Assembly: GCF_000003815.2 (NCBI RefSeq)
Contig: NC_049991.1
Location: forward strand, 2,424,877 to 2,488,876
DNA length: 64,000 bases
Reading direction: 5' to 3'
From: Branchiostoma floridae
Taxonomy: Eukaryota > Chordata > Leptocardii > Amphioxiformes > Branchiostomatidae
Both the position numbers and the translations under genes were made by a program. Shown in pieces: positions 43,139 to 55,254 of this stretch. Every line of letters begins with the position of its first letter. Within the stretch, counting starts at the first letter, position 1. A model generated the notes under the pieces. It saw nothing but the letters and a program-made list of their open reading frames with translations. It had not been told where the DNA came from and did no database searches.

Positions 43139-45308
43139 TACCAAATAGTACATTACTGTGTTGTTGCATTTGAGAATGGATATGATGAGAATTGTGGTTC
43201 TCTTAATATGCAGAGTCACTATTTCTTTTTCTATCTATTTAAGTTCAAAACCTCTTCTTGCATTTCTGTGTGCTTTCTGCAGGGCATTTGCTTGATGAAG
43301 AATGTCAATGACTGAAAACATCCGTTTGATATGACATCACCATGTAAAGTTATGATTGAAGATGAAACAAAAGACTTGCACAAACATGATAATATTTTCT
43401 ACAATAACTATATTCCGCAAAGTGCTGCAATATGGTTTGACTGAACTATGCATATTTCACAAATATTTCAGAACAGTCTCTATTGTATAAAGAAAGTATA
43501 AGACTGTATCTCTTCAAAAGTGACACATGCATTCAAGAATCTTCAGAATCTTAACCAACAATATCTACATGTTTCTATTTGTATTATAATATTTGCCATA
43601 CTTTTCTTTTAAGGGAAAGTTAAAGATGTAAACCCACAAGAGGCACTTACATAATAATTGCTTTTATTGTCAAAACGCAGTTTGATAAAAGACTTTGCAA
43701 AGACAGCTGGTTATGAATCATTCGTAATAATATCATTCTATAGCATCAGTATACATATGATCATGAGAAATGTAAAGTAGATTCGTATGTGCAACGATAG
43801 CCTATCAGTTATGATTAAAAATTAATATCTTGATAAAAGCTCACAAGACATTCCTGATACAGATTTTGTACACATAAAGGCAATTTAGTGATAAACAATT
43901 GAATTTTTAAACAGCTCATAATCAAGATTGTAGGTGTGGCTTTAAAAGTTAATTCTTTATAATGTTATACTTTGATTTTTCCATATGACAATACCACTTG
44001 TGTGACCAAAAAACAATTTTAATGAAAATGCACAAAGTCTGTAGTCCTTTTTCTTAAAATTGCACAATAGATATTAGTTGTTTGAAATGTACAAACATTT
44101 ATAGATACAAACTGGAATGCAAGAAGTATATATACCAATCTGTCTATATACCGTTTCTGTGTTCAGATATACGGTCAAAATTACCAAAATGGCAAAGAAA
44201 AGCTTTTACGTTTCAAAAACGTCGTGACTGGGTTAGTCTGATGAAGAGAATTGTAGCCTTTAATGTGATTGTCATTCTTCAAAAGAGATGATCAAATATA
44301 GGTAGAGGGACAGTAAAACTGATAAATCTTAGGTTGCAGAGCAAAGGACAAGGCTTGATCTCGTTATCAAACTACCAATCACATGATAATTCCATTTTAG
44401 TCCCCTGGGATGTTACCAAAAATACAATTTCAGAGTCCATGGGACTATAGTATGATTTTGACTTTAGGCCAGAGCAAGTAAATTTTATGGATGACATCAG
44501 AGTTCATTAATTTTGGCCTGACTTCATAAAAAAACATTAGAATTATTTTCCTCCTCGGGGATGGTCAGATAGACCAAATTAGGCAAACATGTTGTGTTGT
44601 AGCCTAATAATGATACAGAAGTGACACTAGGGAGGGAGCCATGAATATACTGTTGCAGAAGTGAAACTTGTACAGTAACTGTTGTAAAAGTGCCACCAAT
44701 ATGGAAGCCATAACTGTAGTTGCCAGCTTGGCAAGTGATACCAGTGTACCACACTAGTATCACTTTTACTTCACTTACCGGTAGTTAACTGCTTTAATAC
44801 AGGAATAAATGCCTTGTTAGCTGTGATGCCACGTTTTGTCACTTCAAATCTTGTTACAATGTTTATGGTGACTATTTTAAAGATTTAGCCATCTTGTTTT
44901 TTCACCCATCTTGTTTTTGTTTGCGCTATCTCATTATTTTTGCAGGGATGCCAACCAATAGATTTACTTGCTGTGGCCTTATTGAGCGTTGAGAAGTTGA
45001 TATAGGGGTAGGGCTACATTGTTAATGCATAGTTTGGCCATCTTTTTTGATAGCACTACTAGGATAAACTTGATTGCGGCATCTTTTAGACATAATCAGA
45101 GTAAAACATCACAGTCTGCTGGGACAATATATGCTGTATTATTGCAATAAATATATCCACAAAAATAATCAAAATCAAAAGTTAAAACACTGCACATCTG
45201 TATTTACAATATTTACAATGATGCTGTTTCAACAGTTGCTTTTAAGAAAAAAAAGCAACTGTGCTTTTTATTTCAAATTCTGATTGTTAATCAGCAAAAC
45301 AATTTTTA
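43139..45308. other. AT-rich stretch, 3' of the exchanger gene
   Basis: No domain-bearing frames. TTTATT (AATAAA on the minus strand) occurs at several places, so part of it could be exchanger 3' UTR; none can be assigned. 44463-44530 has a weak inverted pair (taggccagagcaagtaaatt ... attttggcct). Confidence 0.4.
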
Positions 45309-45562
45309 GGCCGCACCAATTTTGTTTTCTTGGTTTTCGTCTTTTGCATGAAAGTGATGGACTCAAATACCGTTACCAGAGCAACTTTGATGATTGAGAT
45401 TTTAACAAAAAGGGCAGACAATTTCTAAAACTCGAAATATGAGCAATATGCCAAAATAAGTAGTTGACATGTATCCTACTTTGATTTGTAAATGATAGTT
45501 TCTGATTTTTGGCCTTTAATCAAAGTAAATATTGTAACCAAGAAGTATAAATTGATGTGGTC
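45309..45562. mobile_element. TTA-flanked MITE (PIF/Harbinger-like), copy 2
   Basis: ggccgcaccaattttg (left) and aaattgatgtggtc (right), TTA on both sides (45306-45308 and 45563-45565). Diverged relative of 36643-36998. Confidence 0.82.
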
Positions 45563-45878
45563 TTAGGATTATGTGTAACTCAAGACTTACATTTTTTTGT
45601 ATTTACCTACATATACAATTTGTAATGGAAACACACAATAAAATATTAATGTAGTACTTAGTAGTTCAATAAATTTCATGCTTTGAACACATCTCTGTAT
45701 ACATGATAAAATTATGTACAATCTAATGAAACACACGGCAACACACAATATCATGCCTTAAAGTAAAATAGATTGGTAATATTCTTGGCTTTATATTAAG
45801 ATAAGTCTTTCATGTGATTATGTATCCTTAACAACTTACAATAATGAAATATTGACTTATAGAGAAATTGTCATCAGA

Positions 45879-46070
45879 TAACGCAGATAGCAGGATAATC
45901 TATATCCATTATCTTTTTAAAACAGGACGTTTAGGAACATTAAGTTGAAGTTAACGTTTCAAGTTTCAATATTTAAGATATTGCTGTAGACTTGATATCC
46001 CCAAATACCCTCAGCTGTTTTTCAAAAACAATGGATATAGGTTACCCACAGATAAAGGTGAACTAGCATT
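45879..46070. mobile_element. MITE, AACGTTAGTTCACC-ended, copy 4 (diverged)
   Basis: Left end taacgcagatagcaggataa is worn; right end gataaaggtgaactagcatt is clear. Confidence 0.75.
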
Positions 46071-46298
46071 CTAAAATATTGTTCTGAGAAAGTTTGAAAA
46101 TCATGACAGAAATACTTCTGGAATATCAGTTATATCTTCCTCCAAAATTGACATTTTAAAGAAAGTACAAAAGGCGAATGATAAAAACATGATTGTTCTA
46201 TGCTTTAAAGTTTACATATTATTAATTAGCAGTGCCAGGAGATATGAAAAGATTATGAAAAACATAATCATAAATTATGTAGATTTCAAATAATATTT

Positions 46299-46541
46299 CT
46301 ACAAGGGAACAACGATAACTTTTTTGGTTTCTAGAATAGCTAAGACGATATACAAAACCCACAGCGACGCCATTAACCCCGAGGAAACGTATTTGAGACT
46401 TGGCGTTCCTCCGAGTTCCGCCCTTCCGAAGGCGGGAACGATCCTGCGAATGACCAGGATGATGATGCACAGGATCGCACAGATGGAGTACGCCATCACG
46501 CTGAACGCGAGGGAACCCGCGGGAACCGCAAACTTTTCCCC
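46299..46541 (-). CDS. SLC8A (NCX): Sodium/calcium exchanger, last exon with stop
   Basis: Acceptor attcttttag before 46541, phase 0, stop TAG at 46301-46299. It encodes GEKFAVPAGSLAFSVMAYSI, a hydrophobic segment ending CIIILVIRRI, a short loop and a final hydrophobic segment (SSGLMASLWVLYIVLAIL) before a short tail (ETKKVIVVPL). These are the last two membrane helices of NCX; the 'G(T/S)LAFSV' entry is characteristic of the family. The length (80 residues) matches the expected end of NCX. Confidence 0.92.
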   Translation of the reverse strand, partial: GEKFAVPAGSLAFSVMAYSICAILCIIILVIRRIVPAFGRAELGGTPSLKYVSSGLMASLWVLYIVLAILETKKVIVVPL

Positions 46542-46882
46542 CTAAAAGAATATGGAGAGAAAACATCACATTACAACATGTACTAAGACATTATTGACCT
46601 CACAAGCTCAGTCATACAGTAGACACATACTGGGGCACTTTTCTATTGTGGTTCCAATGTATGACTGAAGGATACACAGCTAAAACATAGCTAATCTCCA
46701 TGACCAATTGCTCCACCCACAGAAACACAAGGACCTGCCAGCCTGCTGTCTGCTATGCTCTCCTCCTAGGAGTGATTGATTACCATGAAACTCATGAGAA
46801 ACACATAGGAATCACAGTCTCTAATTGGCAATAAGGAAACCTTTCAGATATATATCCTCCAAAGCTGATTTTAGACACTGTC

Positions 46883-47094
46883 AGAGGTGCCTATTACTAG
46901 TATTAGACGCATTTGTACAAATTTTATGACAAAGGCACAAATCACAAAGCAAAAACATGCAAATCTTATGGGATGTGCACAAATCACTATAGAAGGAAGG
47001 AAAAAGACTACATATCCCATAAGATTTGTCTGTTTTCTCATGTATGAATTTTTACAAATTTCATAAACCTTGTGCTAATGCTTAGGCACCCCTA
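46883..47094. mobile_element. Diverged relative of the CAGGGGTGCC foldback element, in NCX intron
   Basis: aggtgcctattac (left) and gcttaggcacccct (right), with interior gcacaaatcac and cttatggga motifs like those of 28259-28850. Confidence 0.6.
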
Positions 47095-47324
47095 AGATGA
47101 ATGTAAGTGATTGCACTAGGATTCAAGAATGTGGGTGCTGTTTTTATGAGGTTTTTGCTACCTTTGTAAAGGATATAGCAAAATTTTGATATCAAGACCT
47201 ATCCCTAAGTATGCTCTCTTGCCCTTTCTTTTGTTCTGCAATGCTTTATGCACCAGTAGATATACTGTACATCAGAAGGTAATTGATTTTCTTAGCACTG
47301 TTGAACTTGACAACATGACTTACA

Positions 47325-47666
47325 CAGGGCTCGAAATACTGGGTGCATGTGCACCCAGGTGCATCCAAAATTGGAGATGTGCACCCAATCTTTTGGTGCA
47401 CCCAAATATGTTCTTAGGTTTGTGTATGTAAAGATATCAAAGTATACTAAGTCTTATATATCATATTCTTGACATCTAAGTGTTAGAAAGATAATAAAGA
47501 TGTCTATCACTGTACTTGTATAAGAATTTGATGGCTTGTAACTAAGTTTTATCACTAGTTTATAACTTAAATTTAAGTGGTGCACCCAAAAATTTGTTGG
47601 TGCACCCAATTTTTTTAAGCTGGGTGCACCAGTGCACCTAATCCCAAAAATGAATTTCGAGCCCTG
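47325..47666. mobile_element. CAGGGCTCGAAAT-ended element, in NCX intron
   Basis: cagggctcgaaatactgggtgc (left) mirrors gaatttcgagccctg (right). Inner repeated ggtgcaccca blocks on both sides. CAGGG...CCCTG tips suggest hAT; the flanking 8 bp are not an exact repeat. Confidence 0.72.
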
Positions 47667-49421
47667 CTAACACCTTGCAAACCTGTTACACTAGACTTTC
47701 CATTTTTTGCACACATTTTTCTACAAATATTATCATACTTTACTTGCGGCCAGGCTATCCACAGTAGAATCAAACATCATTCTACAGCATGTTTGACACT
47801 TTACTTTATGTTACTAATTTAGGGCTCTGATCTTGGTATCAGCAGTAGCTTAATGTTTCCAAAGAATGAATTTGACAGTCTGTATGTACATATATATGCT
47901 TGGCATTTGTACCAGCAGCTGTGAACAAATGTTCCCTTCACAGGAAAGGCTATCAAAATCCCTTTCTAACATCACAAAGTGCCTTCTTTGATCATTCAGT
48001 CAAAAATAACCAGCTTCGACTACACAACTGTGTGCATGGGTATATATTAGATAGGACTCGGCATCAATGCGATGAGAAGTGTGTTTTCCATTTGTGAGTG
48101 AGCCATACAAAATAGGCTTTAATGTTAGCATTGGGATAAAATGTGAAGCATTTTGGTGAGTGTAGCAGCTGAGAGTCATTTTGGTGGGATGAAAGTCCAT
48201 AGCAACAGTGCCAAACAGCATTCTGCATGATTTGTTGAAGCTTTTTAAGAACTCTATGGCTCAGAGCTACATAAGACTGTCTAAAACGTGTCTCACTTTT
48301 CACTGCTGCTCCAAAATTACCTTCAAAGTGCAAGATTATAACTTTGTATTCAACAGGTAATGTTTTTGAGCTGCTTGTAACAGCATTTAAAAGCCGTCTT
48401 TACAAATGAGCTTGTTGCTATGCAAAAACAGCCCATCAGCTTTCTTGTGAGTCACACGTGTTGACATTTGTATGACTCACAACAAAATTGGTTGCAGTAA
48501 AATATATAATCATGTTTTAATCATCATAAAAGCCTCTCTGTCTGCAATCCATAAGTCTTCTTGGAGATGACGCTAGCAGTTTATCATATAGCCCCACCCA
48601 ATTCCATCTTCTTTGTGTAGAACGATCATTCTTCGATCGTCGTAAAGCTTTTTATGCGCATTTTGCACGTCAACATGCAACAAAACCGATGCAATTACGC
48701 TGGGAGTAGTGGAAGTGAATGATGTGATGGTCCTCTGTCATTCAATTTTGTATCTTATAGGGTGAGGCCAGGTTGTCAGAAATAGCGTTATCTTTTCATC
48801 ATCATGAATTCTTTATGAGACTTGGGTCGGCCCAAGATTAGTTTCACCAAGATGACTGGGCATTAATTGCAGGGGACAATTGGATCTATTTCTAGATATA
48901 GTTAAGCCTATAGTATTGTGTTTTTTTACAAAGGAATTCTCGTCATTTATCTTCGAGCATTTTCATTTCAATGTTAAAATTGTGATATGATAAAGGCAGA
49001 CCTTCATGTAGACCGCAAATAATCATTGCAATGAGAGCTGTATAAAACGTTTTTACTCTCAGCCATGTTCTTTCTTCTCACAGTGTCTTTTTTCCATTCA
49101 ATTTTATTTACACATATATATCTTTCAATTGATTGTTAAGGTTGTTTTTCGTCATTCCTATATTTTTTTTTTGCTAAAAAAAGTGCTGATATTTTAGTTG
49201 TTACATTGAAGTATACAACGGGAAGCTTCCTGGCAGCTAAAGGGGATGATTTCTGTTTGCCAGGGTCCTCCTGTTAGCCTGGATACCGTCCTTCATAGTA
49301 ATAGCTGCCTCAGTCTTTATGCTTGCTATCCATGGGACTTTGCAAGCAAAAATTTTGAGCCAGTAGTTTCTATGGAGGATGGCACCCAGGCTACCTTCCC
49401 GTGGGAGTGTTGAATCATAAC
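47667..49421. other. NCX intron, nothing recognised
   Basis: Part of the 4.1-kb last intron. Open frames at 47900-48333 lack domains; no clear repeats. Confidence 0.45.
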
Positions 49422-49857
49422 TAGGGCTAGGTACCGGTTCGGTGTACCGGTACAAAACCGTTTTTTCTTATTGGACCGGTCCGGAAAAAACAGACCTAAA
49501 AAAATTTGGTGGACTGGATGTTGGAACAATTGGAAAATGAACAGAATCTGATGATATGATCAGGAATTCACATGTTTTAGAGCTTACCTGTTGAAGAAAA
49601 TAACAAGAGAGTAGAGCCTATTGTCATTTCTACCAAGTTTTACTGTCAATCGTGCAGGAGCAGTTAGCCTTGTAGGATTGTAAAATCCCAGTGGAAGTCG
49701 AATACCCCACAAAACAGATTTATTTGTAGCAAAATGGACAATTGTTTTGAGTATCGCCCATGTTTTCACATACTGAATCAGGTTCAGGTCCAGGCCTGGA
49801 CCTGATCCTCTGAACCTGAACCGGACCTGAATTTTCTGTGCCGGTACCCACCCCTAA
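49422..49857. mobile_element. TAGGGCTRGGTACCGG-type repeat, copy 1, in NCX intron
   Basis: Starts ctagggctaggtaccggttc, ends tgccggtacccacccctaat. The reverse complement of a related copy lies at 59607-60038. Includes palindromic ggtccaggcctggacc. Confidence 0.8.
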
Positions 49858-49879
49858 TCATAACAAAGTTAGCCATTCC

Positions 49880-50660
49880 CTTGGCCAACCAGAGCCATTC
49901 CCCACACCTAACCTTTGCACATATAGCTGCAAGCGTTACTGTGTATTTTTTATACCCTGAATCTGATTCTATAGTCTGATTTAGATAATATGTACTTGCC
50001 TCGACTTAGGTTGATACATGTATGACAGTATGAACATCTTGTGGCTTATCGACTGTCTAAGCGATGGTAAGAAGGAAGGCTGCTTACCTGAGCTAACCCT
50101 TGCACATATAGCTGTAAGCATTACTGTGTATTTTTTATACCCTGAATCTGATCCTATAGTCTGATTTAGATGATATGTACTAGCCTCACCTTAGGTTGAT
50201 AAATGCAAGACAGTATGAACATCTTGTGGCTTATCGACTGTCTAGGCGATGGTAAGAAGGAAGGCTGCTTACCTGAGCTAACCTTTGCACATCTAGCCGC
50301 AAGTATTACTGTGTATTTTCTATGCCCTGAATCTAATTCTATAGTCTGATTTAGATGGTATGTACTAGCCTCACCTTAGGTTGATACATGTATGACAGTA
50401 TGAACATCTTGTGGCTTATCAACTGTCTGGACGATGGTAAGAAGGAAGGCTGCTTACCTGAGCTAACCGTTGCAAATCTAGCTGCACGCATTACTGTGTA
50501 TTTTTTAGGCCTTGAATTGGCTTGTATAATCTGATTTAGATGGTATGTACATGCCTCGCCTTAGGTTGATACATGTATGACAGTATGAACATCTTGTGGC
50601 TTATCAACTGTCTAGAGGATGGTAAGAAGGAAGGCTGCATACCTGAGCTTCCCAGTAGAT
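49880..50660. repeat. Tandem array, about 175-185-bp unit, overlapping an NCX exon end
   Basis: The string tgcttacctgagct recurs at 50091, 50266 and 50451, and as tgcatacctgagct at 50636 (steps 175, 185, 185). On the minus strand each unit carries AGCTCAG|GTAAGC; the last unit is the actual end and donor of the exon at 50643-50765 (AGCTCAG|GTATGC). Confidence 0.92.
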
Positions 50661-50765
50661 ACTGGCGATCAGCCATGGCAGGCCCAGACCCAGGAACACG
50701 TTGACTGAGTTACTGCCAGTCACGTTTCCAATGGAGGCATCCGCATACTTCTCTGCTCGAGCAGC
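50643..50765 (-). CDS. SLC8A (NCX): Sodium/calcium exchanger, second half of alpha-2 repeat
   Basis: Acceptor gtataacag before 50765, donor CAG|GTATGC after 50643; 123 bp, phase 0 on both sides. Encodes [20 protein letters not shown] and continues [23 protein letters not shown] is the ion-binding signature of the NCX alpha-2 repeat. It is exactly 41 codons and was found from homology plus splice phase. Confidence 0.95.
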
Positions 50766-51551
50766 CTGTTATACAAGTGGGGGAAAATGAAACATTCTTC
50801 AGTCATGAAATACGAGATTTGAGCCCATAACACTGAGGAAGCCACACGGTGAAACATGTTTGTTGTGTGTCGGTTCGAATAAAGTTCCTAAACGGGGAAC
50901 ATATGGCTCCAGCGTATTTTCTGAAGATGTGGCGTAAGTGTGAACGGTTGGCTTGAGGTTGTCTTTCTCCACACTCTTCAGTCATGAAATACATTCAGCA
51001 AGCAAAAAAATACACATTCAAAGAACTTTCGACAGAAATGTAATTTGGACACTTCGTCATTTTTGGGGACTTGTCTGTCTCAGAATTCTATCTTTTCTAT
51101 CATATAAAGCCTCATTAGACTAAGCGTTATACCAATTTGATTTTTTGTTTCTCAGATTTTTAAATTGAAAATATAGCAAGAGCCCTGGGACATCAAAAAG
51201 CTAGAGGGTAGGGAGGATATGACATATGAGATGATATGTATTCATTTGAATATGGTACCGTTACATTCACCACATAAAACTGAGTGCACCTAGGCACAAA
51301 CTTGGTCCTAAGCCTTCATTATCATTAGGTTTTTACCACAGTTAACTTTGCTCATGATTGGTTGATTGATTGATAACCAGTATTCTTTGCATGACTGTGA
51401 TTGGTCAGTTCTGTTTGACCTGTCCTTGGTGCTGATTGGCTGGTGCTGATACAGCTATCCACAACTTCAGTTATCCCTGTCTTCAATCTTAACCAACAAA
51501 CTCTATCACATCCAAAACATTTTGCCCTACAAGTTACATGGATTAGCATAC
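50766..51551. other. NCX intron, nothing recognised
   Basis: Short introns with no clear element; a GATT repeat at about 51357-51372. Confidence 0.5.
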
Positions 51552-51761
51552 CGTTCTGCTGGCAAAAAGATCCGGTAAACTTGTTCCCATGGCAACTAGT
51601 GTAATGGCGGTGATGTTGTCCTCCAGCTCGATCAGACAGCCAAATGTGGTGGCCAGGTCACTGATGATGACAGTCAGGAGGAAAATGAAGCCCATCAAGG
51701 ACACAATGAAGGTCAACCAGCCACCCAAGAAGTTGACTGGTGGAGTCAGGGCAAACATGAC
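51552..51761 (-). CDS. SLC8A (NCX): Sodium/calcium exchanger, transmembrane exon with first half of alpha-2 repeat
   Basis: Acceptor ctccccccag before 51761, donor ACG|GTATGC after 51552; 210 bp, phase 0 on both sides. Encodes VMFALTPPVNFLGGWLTFIV, a further hydrophobic helix, then SDLATTFGC and AMGTSLPDLFAS. The last is the NCX alpha-2 'GTSxPDxFAS' core, keeping the acidic D. Many family members have T where this has L after PD. Confidence 0.95.
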
Positions 51762-51904
51762 CTGGGGGGAGGGGGGCACAGAAAATGGTCATTACTACAG
51801 ACAATACTCTGTTGCATCATGTTTATCTTTACCTCAGAAATGCATCGTCTTACTTTCCAACTTGCAACCATCCTGTCATCCAATTGTATATAGATAATTC
51901 CTTA

Positions 51905-52110
51905 TAGGTGCCAGTGTGGTGTAACAGCTAGAGTGTTGGGTTCATAACCAAGAGATTATGAAAGGCACTTTATTTCCCTGATGATGGAGTGATTCCCACC
52001 CAGTTTGTACTGGTAGACTAAATCGTCAAAAATGTGCCAAAAGTACACTCAGATTTGGTGTGCCATCATTTTTGAGCCAACATTTACAACCAAGAGCCAT
52101 GAATATTTTT
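51905..52110 (+). mobile_element. tRNA-like SINE head relic in NCX intron
   Basis: gccagtgtggtgtaacagct (A-box-like), then gttgggttcataaccaaga, an anticodon-arm-like hairpin with CAT in the loop. No intact B box, so not a tRNA gene. Confidence 0.5.
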
Positions 52111-52124
52111 ATTCCTTATAACTA

Positions 52125-52562
52125 GAGCTGTGTACCTAAATAAATTTTAGATACAGGTACAGGTACACAGGTTTAGGTACAGGTCCGGACCTGAACATGT
52201 ACCCAAACAAGTTTGATCAATCATCTGTAAGTTATAGATAAAGCCTGACATTTGTAAAACATGTAGATTGTCATATTTAAATGAAGAATTACATAATGTA
52301 AGCCTCAAAACTAAGTTTCCTTGATTTTCAACTGCAATATTATGACAATTGTCAAAGTTGATTCTGGATTTGCCTGTCTGTAATCTTAAAAAGTGGTGTC
52401 CACTAGTGCTTTAGTTAGTTTAGGTACACAGATGTTTAGGTCCGGACCTGTACCTAAACAATTTTGCAGGTACGGGTATCTGTATCTGTATCTATATAGC
52501 TGGTATAACCACCCTTTGGCATAACACACCAGCTTCGGGTATTTAGGTACTACACAGCCCTA
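52125..52562. mobile_element. TAGGTACAGG-rich repeat in NCX intron
   Basis: agctgtgtacctaaat (left) and atttaggtactacacagccc (right) form inverted ends. The inner aggtccggacctg is itself palindromic. Related to 22105-22765; here the MITE insertion is absent. Confidence 0.78.
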
Positions 52563-52745
52563 CTTATAACCTGTTGTTCCCTGGAAAATGCACACTCACA
52601 GCTCTATAGGAAACTTGCAAGTAGTTGTCCGTGCAATACTGCAATGCTACAAAAATTCCAAATCACTCAGACTTCTCTGTCACATACAGAACATCCCACT
52701 GTGTCACACTTTATTCAGCGGAAAGATAAAAAATGTCTTTTGTAC

Positions 52746-52924
52746 CTTCCATCCAAAGGTCAGGAAATGCATGACGTAGTCCATGGTGGTGGCGTTCTCC
52801 ACGTCTCCACCGTTCACGTTCATGGCGTCCCTGAACTGTCCCCCCCACGTGGAGGAGGCCAGTTGCAAGTGGTCCATGTTCACGTTCACAATGGTCAGGA
52901 CACGGTCAACTAGGCCATTATATT
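52746..52924 (-). CDS. SLC8A (NCX): Sodium/calcium exchanger, end of cytosolic loop
   Basis: Acceptor ctattcaccacag before 52924, donor AAG|GTACAA after 52746; phase 1 in, 0 out. Encodes [20 protein letters not shown], then [11 protein letters not shown] and [23 protein letters not shown] is the family-typical sequence just before the C-terminal membrane block, and 'WxxQFxxA' matches the segment before it. Confidence 0.93.
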
Positions 52925-53040
52925 CTGTGGTGAATAGAAAAGACAGTTTCTGTTAGAGGACAAGAAAAAACTTTTGTTTTTGTCTGAATGGAAGACAGGA
53001 AAAAAATTCTGTTAGAATGGACAGGGTATGTGTAGCCTTA

Positions 53041-53275
53041 ACCCTTAAACTGCCACAGTTCCAGCCCTATAAAATGCTATTAGTTCCAGGGTTGGCCGCT
53101 GACCTCCGAAAACAGACCCCCGAACAAGGCCAAAGTCCCTAACTTCCGGGGTTCGTTCGCTACACGCGCGCAAAGCTGCTACTTTGGGGAAATACGCTAT
53201 CCCGGTTATAACCGGGCACGGCACACAGGGCATGTATATGTGTGCCAGATATATCCGGATTTGGCAGTTTAGGGT
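53041..53275. mobile_element. ACCCTTAAACTGCCA-ended MITE, in NCX intron
   Basis: acccttaaactgcca (left) and tggcagtttagggt (right), TA on both sides. A solo end occurs at 25952-26075. Confidence 0.85.
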
Positions 53276-53650
53276 TAAGAATGTGAGTTTCTATACAGTT
53301 GAAATTCTGTGGACTGATAGTACATAGAGAAGGTCTTCAAACTACAAAGTTAATAAGGTAACAAATATGCTGTTATATCATTTTGGAGATCTGCATGTGT
53401 CCTTGAATAGAAAATGGTACAGAAAACCATTTTTAGAGGCATGGAGGCAACTACTGTTAATCTTCAAACTTTCCCAGTGGTTTTATTTTCAATTTATACA
53501 GTGACTTGCATGACCTCAAAATGTACAATACAATTGTTTCAACCCCGAAGTCAAAACTACAAAAACATCCCTTTTCCTGAGGACCTATTGTGAAATCCAA
53601 GCAACGCAAAAGCAAATGAATTTACAGTAAATAGGAAGATGGCTACTTAC
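53276..53650. other. NCX intron, nothing recognised
   Basis: No elements or frames of note. Confidence 0.5.
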
Positions 53651-53830
53651 CATCATCGTTGACAATCGTGACAACTGTCCTCCTCTGCCTGCCAATCATA
53701 GCCCCGCCCGCAGCATCCGACAGCTCCACCATAAAGTCCTCATCCTTCTCAAAGTCCTTGTCATCGAAGATCTGAATGTCAATGTTCTTCTCTGTCTCCC
53801 CATGCTGAAACTCCAACACCCCCTCTCCAC
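53651..53830 (-). CDS. SLC8A (NCX): Sodium/calcium exchanger, second Calx-beta domain (second half)
   Basis: Acceptor ctttattacag before 53830, donor ATG|GTAAGT after 53651; phase 1 on both sides. Encodes GEGVLEFQHGETEKNIDIQI, then FDDKDFEKDEDF, VELSDAAGG and TVVTIVNDD. The 'DDxxxEkdEdF' and terminal 'I.NDD' acidic clusters are the Calx-beta calcium ligands. Too short to stand out as an open frame; supported by splice phase and domain match. Confidence 0.93.
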
Positions 53831-54154
53831 CTGTAATAAAGATTCAATAAAGATAGGTTATTATGTTATCCCAAAGGAGAAAACATACTGTTTTTGCTGT
53901 GTTCCTTTTCTTTCTTCCTCCTAGCAGAAAAGGTTTACGGAAAAGGCTGGGCTGTGCATCAGGCCTGGCTACCTGGCTGTTTATCACTTCAGGCTACTCA
54001 CATCCCCCATTCATAGCCTTGATTCTTTTTTTTTCACTCGCACACACTACTTTGTGGTGAGCCTAATGGTATAGTATTGTATGTGAGTAGCTTGACGCAA
54101 GGCTAGAGGGAAACACATTCTGCATTTTTGCAAAAATGTTGCCTTTCTAGTTGC

Positions 54155-54530
54155 TGGTTGGTTTATTGGATATCCTTTTGCCCTATCAGGATTGCCCTAA
54201 CCCTCCAGCGTTCAAACAAGTATACAAAATCAATGCACAAATACTGAAACACTATAGTACAAATTACAAGCTTAAAAGAAATATAAATAACCATCGCATA
54301 ACAGGTACAGATAAAAAACAAAACTATTAACTTGAAAACAAATGGTGGATTGCTTTTTTAGTCTGAAAAACTGGACAAAGATTATAGAACTTTAGATTTG
54401 ATGTTTGTTGGTAGGGTGTTCCATAGATTGACAACACGGTAGAGAAAGGCTCGCTTTTCGGTTTTTTGTTTTTGGTGCAGGCAGTTTAAGGCTGTTGGAT
54501 ACGGAATATGTGTAAGATGACTGAATGGTA
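54155..54530 (-). pseudogene. LINE ORF2 C-terminal relic in NCX intron
   Basis: Minus-strand reading ends KRAFLYRVVNLWNTLPTNIK, then SKVL and stop TAA at 54384-54382. 'FxxRVVNxWNxLP' is the conserved C-terminal segment of Jockey/CR1-type ORF2. A 3' tail with aataaacc follows towards 54155. Only about 45 codons remain. Confidence 0.7.
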
Positions 54531-54920
54531 ACGATGGAACTGTAAATGTTTTTTGGGTTCATATGATTGTGTTCTTTTATTACACATTCTGGTGTAATTA
54601 TTTGACAAGTGCTTTAAAACTGATATAAAACATGATCCAGTCATAAAAGAAAGTGCCGGAGGGCAACACTGACAAACAATGTTGATTATCCCATTTCCTC
54701 CTCCACATGACATGTACATGGAAGAGAGGATTTATGATGCAATTGAGGGATATGACAACAGATCTAGAGACATGTTCAAAGCCAAAATCCAGATGGCATT
54801 GTTTATAATTAGGTGATGGCGTGAGCTGTGTAAATGTGCAAGTGCAGTTAGAAATAGACTTGTGCTTTCTCCCTCCGGAAGTATATATGTCGTCCTGGAC
54901 AACGTCTACAATAACAAATA

Positions 54921-55224
54921 TACATTCCAAGTATAAACCCCAGCGACTGATTTTATTGTATCACATTAACTTCATATGAAAAGATTAATAACACTGAAGC
55001 AATCTGTATGGACATAAAAAAAACTTCCCTCTGTTTCGATAAGAAAGACTTCTTTTGAATTTCACTTTATTCGTATACATTCCAAGTATAAACCCCAGCT
55101 AATGATTTTATTGTATCACATTGACTTCACACGAAATGCTCAATAACAACGAAGCAATCTGTATGGACATAAAAAAACTTCCCTCTGTTTAGATAAGGTA
55201 GACTTCTTTTGAATTTCACTTTAT
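54921..55224. repeat. Tandem duplication, about 153-bp unit, 2 copies
   Basis: acattccaagtataaacccc ... gaatttcactttattcgt occurs twice in a row with a few substitutions, inside an NCX intron. Confidence 0.9.
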
Positions 55225-55254
55225 TCGTGTTACAGAGTTCAAAAAGAGTTCAAG

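Noticed and set aside
46222-46569. Alternative minus-strand frame over the last exchanger exon (115 codons)
   Set aside because: The frame giving the two terminal membrane helices, correct acceptor and phase 0 is the overlapping 46299-46541.
51905-51960. tRNA-Met-like gene
   Set aside because: The anticodon-like arm with CAT is visible, but there is no B box or acceptor pairing; SINE head relic.
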